64,000 bases of DNA from Pedobacter steynii (GTDB taxonomy: Bacteria > Bacteroidota > Bacteroidia > Sphingobacteriales > Sphingobacteriaceae): positions 496,001 through 560,000 of the forward strand of contig NZ_FNGY01000004.1 in the NCBI RefSeq assembly GCF_900103665.1, written 5' to 3'. Position 1 is the first letter of the stretch. The number at the start of each line of letters is the position of its first letter. A program made the position numbers and the translations under genes. Under the pieces are notes generated by a model. It was given only the letters and a program-made list of their open reading frames with translations. It was not told the origin of the DNA and made no database searches. This document shows, piece by piece, positions 63,440-64,000 of this stretch.

Positions 63440-64000
63440 TTAATTATATCCCTGATTCTGATAGCCGTTTTTATTATTGACATTGTCAATTTCAACTTGC
63501 GGAACCGGATAGATACTTCTAAAAGACGGGATGCCAGGAAAAATCACATTCATCTGGCTTGTTCTTACGATATCAAACCAACGGTCTGCTTCCAGGGCCA
63601 GTTCCAATCGCCTTTCCAGATACACAGCAGTCCTGAATGCGCTCTGCGAAGTCAATATAGCCGGCGTTTTTGCAGAGGCAACAGCATTTAAACGTACTGC
63701 ATTCAGTGCTTTAAATGCTTCTGTATTTCCATAAGAAGTTTCATTTAAAGCTTCTGCATACATCAGTAAAACATCAGCACAACGGATCACAGGGAAGTCA
63801 CTACTCGTCTCATTGTTGGCCTGTGGCGTATTAAATTTACCTGGCCTGCCACCGGTTCCGGTTATCGCAACTAAAGCCTTACGGTTATCACTTGTTTCAA
63901 ATAAAGCCTGAGGGATATTAATGATATTGGTATTGTTGTTATTTCTGTAGCGGTTATCCTGATTTACAAATTCTTTTACTCCACCTGATAGATATTGAAC
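63440..64000 (-). CDS. SusD/RagB-family protein, 3' part only
   Basis: The frame stays open to the right edge of the window, so the N-terminal part lies outside. The visible residues (about 187) are the SusD C-terminal region: FPVIRCADVLLMYAEALNET, the ALNAVR segment, AVYLERRLELALEADRWFDIVRT, and the closing IYPVPQVEIDN with a final NGYQNQGYN. It would be an outer-membrane glycan-binding lipoprotein of a second polysaccharide locus whose SusC gene should lie beyond the edge. Substrate cannot be stated from this fragment. Confidence 0.93.
   Translation of the reverse strand, partial: VQYLSGGVKEFVNQDNRYRNNNNTNIINIPQALFETSDNRKALVAITGTGGRPGKFNTPQANNETSSDFPVIRCADVLLMYAEALNETSYGNTEAFKALNAVRLNAVASAKTPAILTSQSAFRTAVYLERRLELALEADRWFDIVRTSQMNVIFPGIPSFRSIYPVPQVEIDNVNNKNGYQNQGYN

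Noticed and set aside
1..64000. CRISPR arrays, tRNA or rRNA genes, insertion sequences and prophage genes
   Set aside because: No regularly spaced repeats, cloverleaf-like or rRNA segments, transposase or integrase coding sequences were seen.

Overview
The window looks like a chromosomal segment of a free-living member of the Bacteroidota, most likely Sphingobacteriaceae and Pedobacter-like. This is inferred from SusC/SusD pairs, hybrid two-component sensors with beta-propeller and AraC output domains, a Nudix-type arabinose regulator, glycoside hydrolases with signal peptides or lipoboxes, and few Shine-Dalgarno sequences. No rRNA, tRNA, CRISPR array, insertion sequence or phage gene was seen, and no gap between genes exceeds 300 bases.

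Bases 1-19750 form an arabinan/L-arabinose locus. It opens with the 3' end of a hybrid sensor. Next comes a leftward operon of exported hydrolases (GH43, GH51, double GH43, GH105-BNR), the divergent Nudix-type regulator gene araR, and a rightward operon araB-araD-GH27-araA-SSS symporter that ends in a strong terminator. A gene for a duplicated SUKH-like protein sits between this operon and a mutarotase lipoprotein gene. Three inverted repeats of one architecture (9-bp arms, 7-bp spacer) precede the GH43 operon, araB and the mutarotase gene, and are proposed as AraR operators.

Bases 19800-24550 carry a MocR-type regulator divergent from a paiB-paiA pair (polyamine acetylation), a CE1-like esterase, and a membrane-anchored AraC-type regulator.

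Bases 24590-43970 form a xylose-linked polysaccharide utilisation locus. The leftward run is LacI regulator, hybrid sensor, PA14-containing GH31 (probable alpha-xylosidase), SusC, SusD and a PKD lipoprotein. Divergent from LacI is a rightward xylB-xylA-symporter operon. GH31 would release xylose for isomerisation and phosphorylation.

Bases 43940-62010 are a compact assimilatory nitrate/nitrite and molybdenum-cofactor island. Leftward are sirohaem methyltransferase cobA and a small exported molybdopterin-oxidoreductase-like protein. Rightward are nirB, nirD, moeB-rhodanese, a moaC-moaB fusion, moeA, a nitrate transporter, a nitrate reductase fused to its own NAD(P)H reductase module, a degenerate nitrite/sulfite-reductase-like protein ending in rubredoxin, a TSUP permease, moaA, moaD, moaE, mobA and a small beta-barrel-like exported protein. 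A Crp/Fnr regulator with an N-terminal cysteine cluster converges on its end. The fused reductase and the rubredoxin-tailed pseudo-reductase are the most unusual items in the window.

Bases 62100-64000 hold a DUF218/YdcF-like exported protein and the 3' part of another SusD gene running off the right edge.
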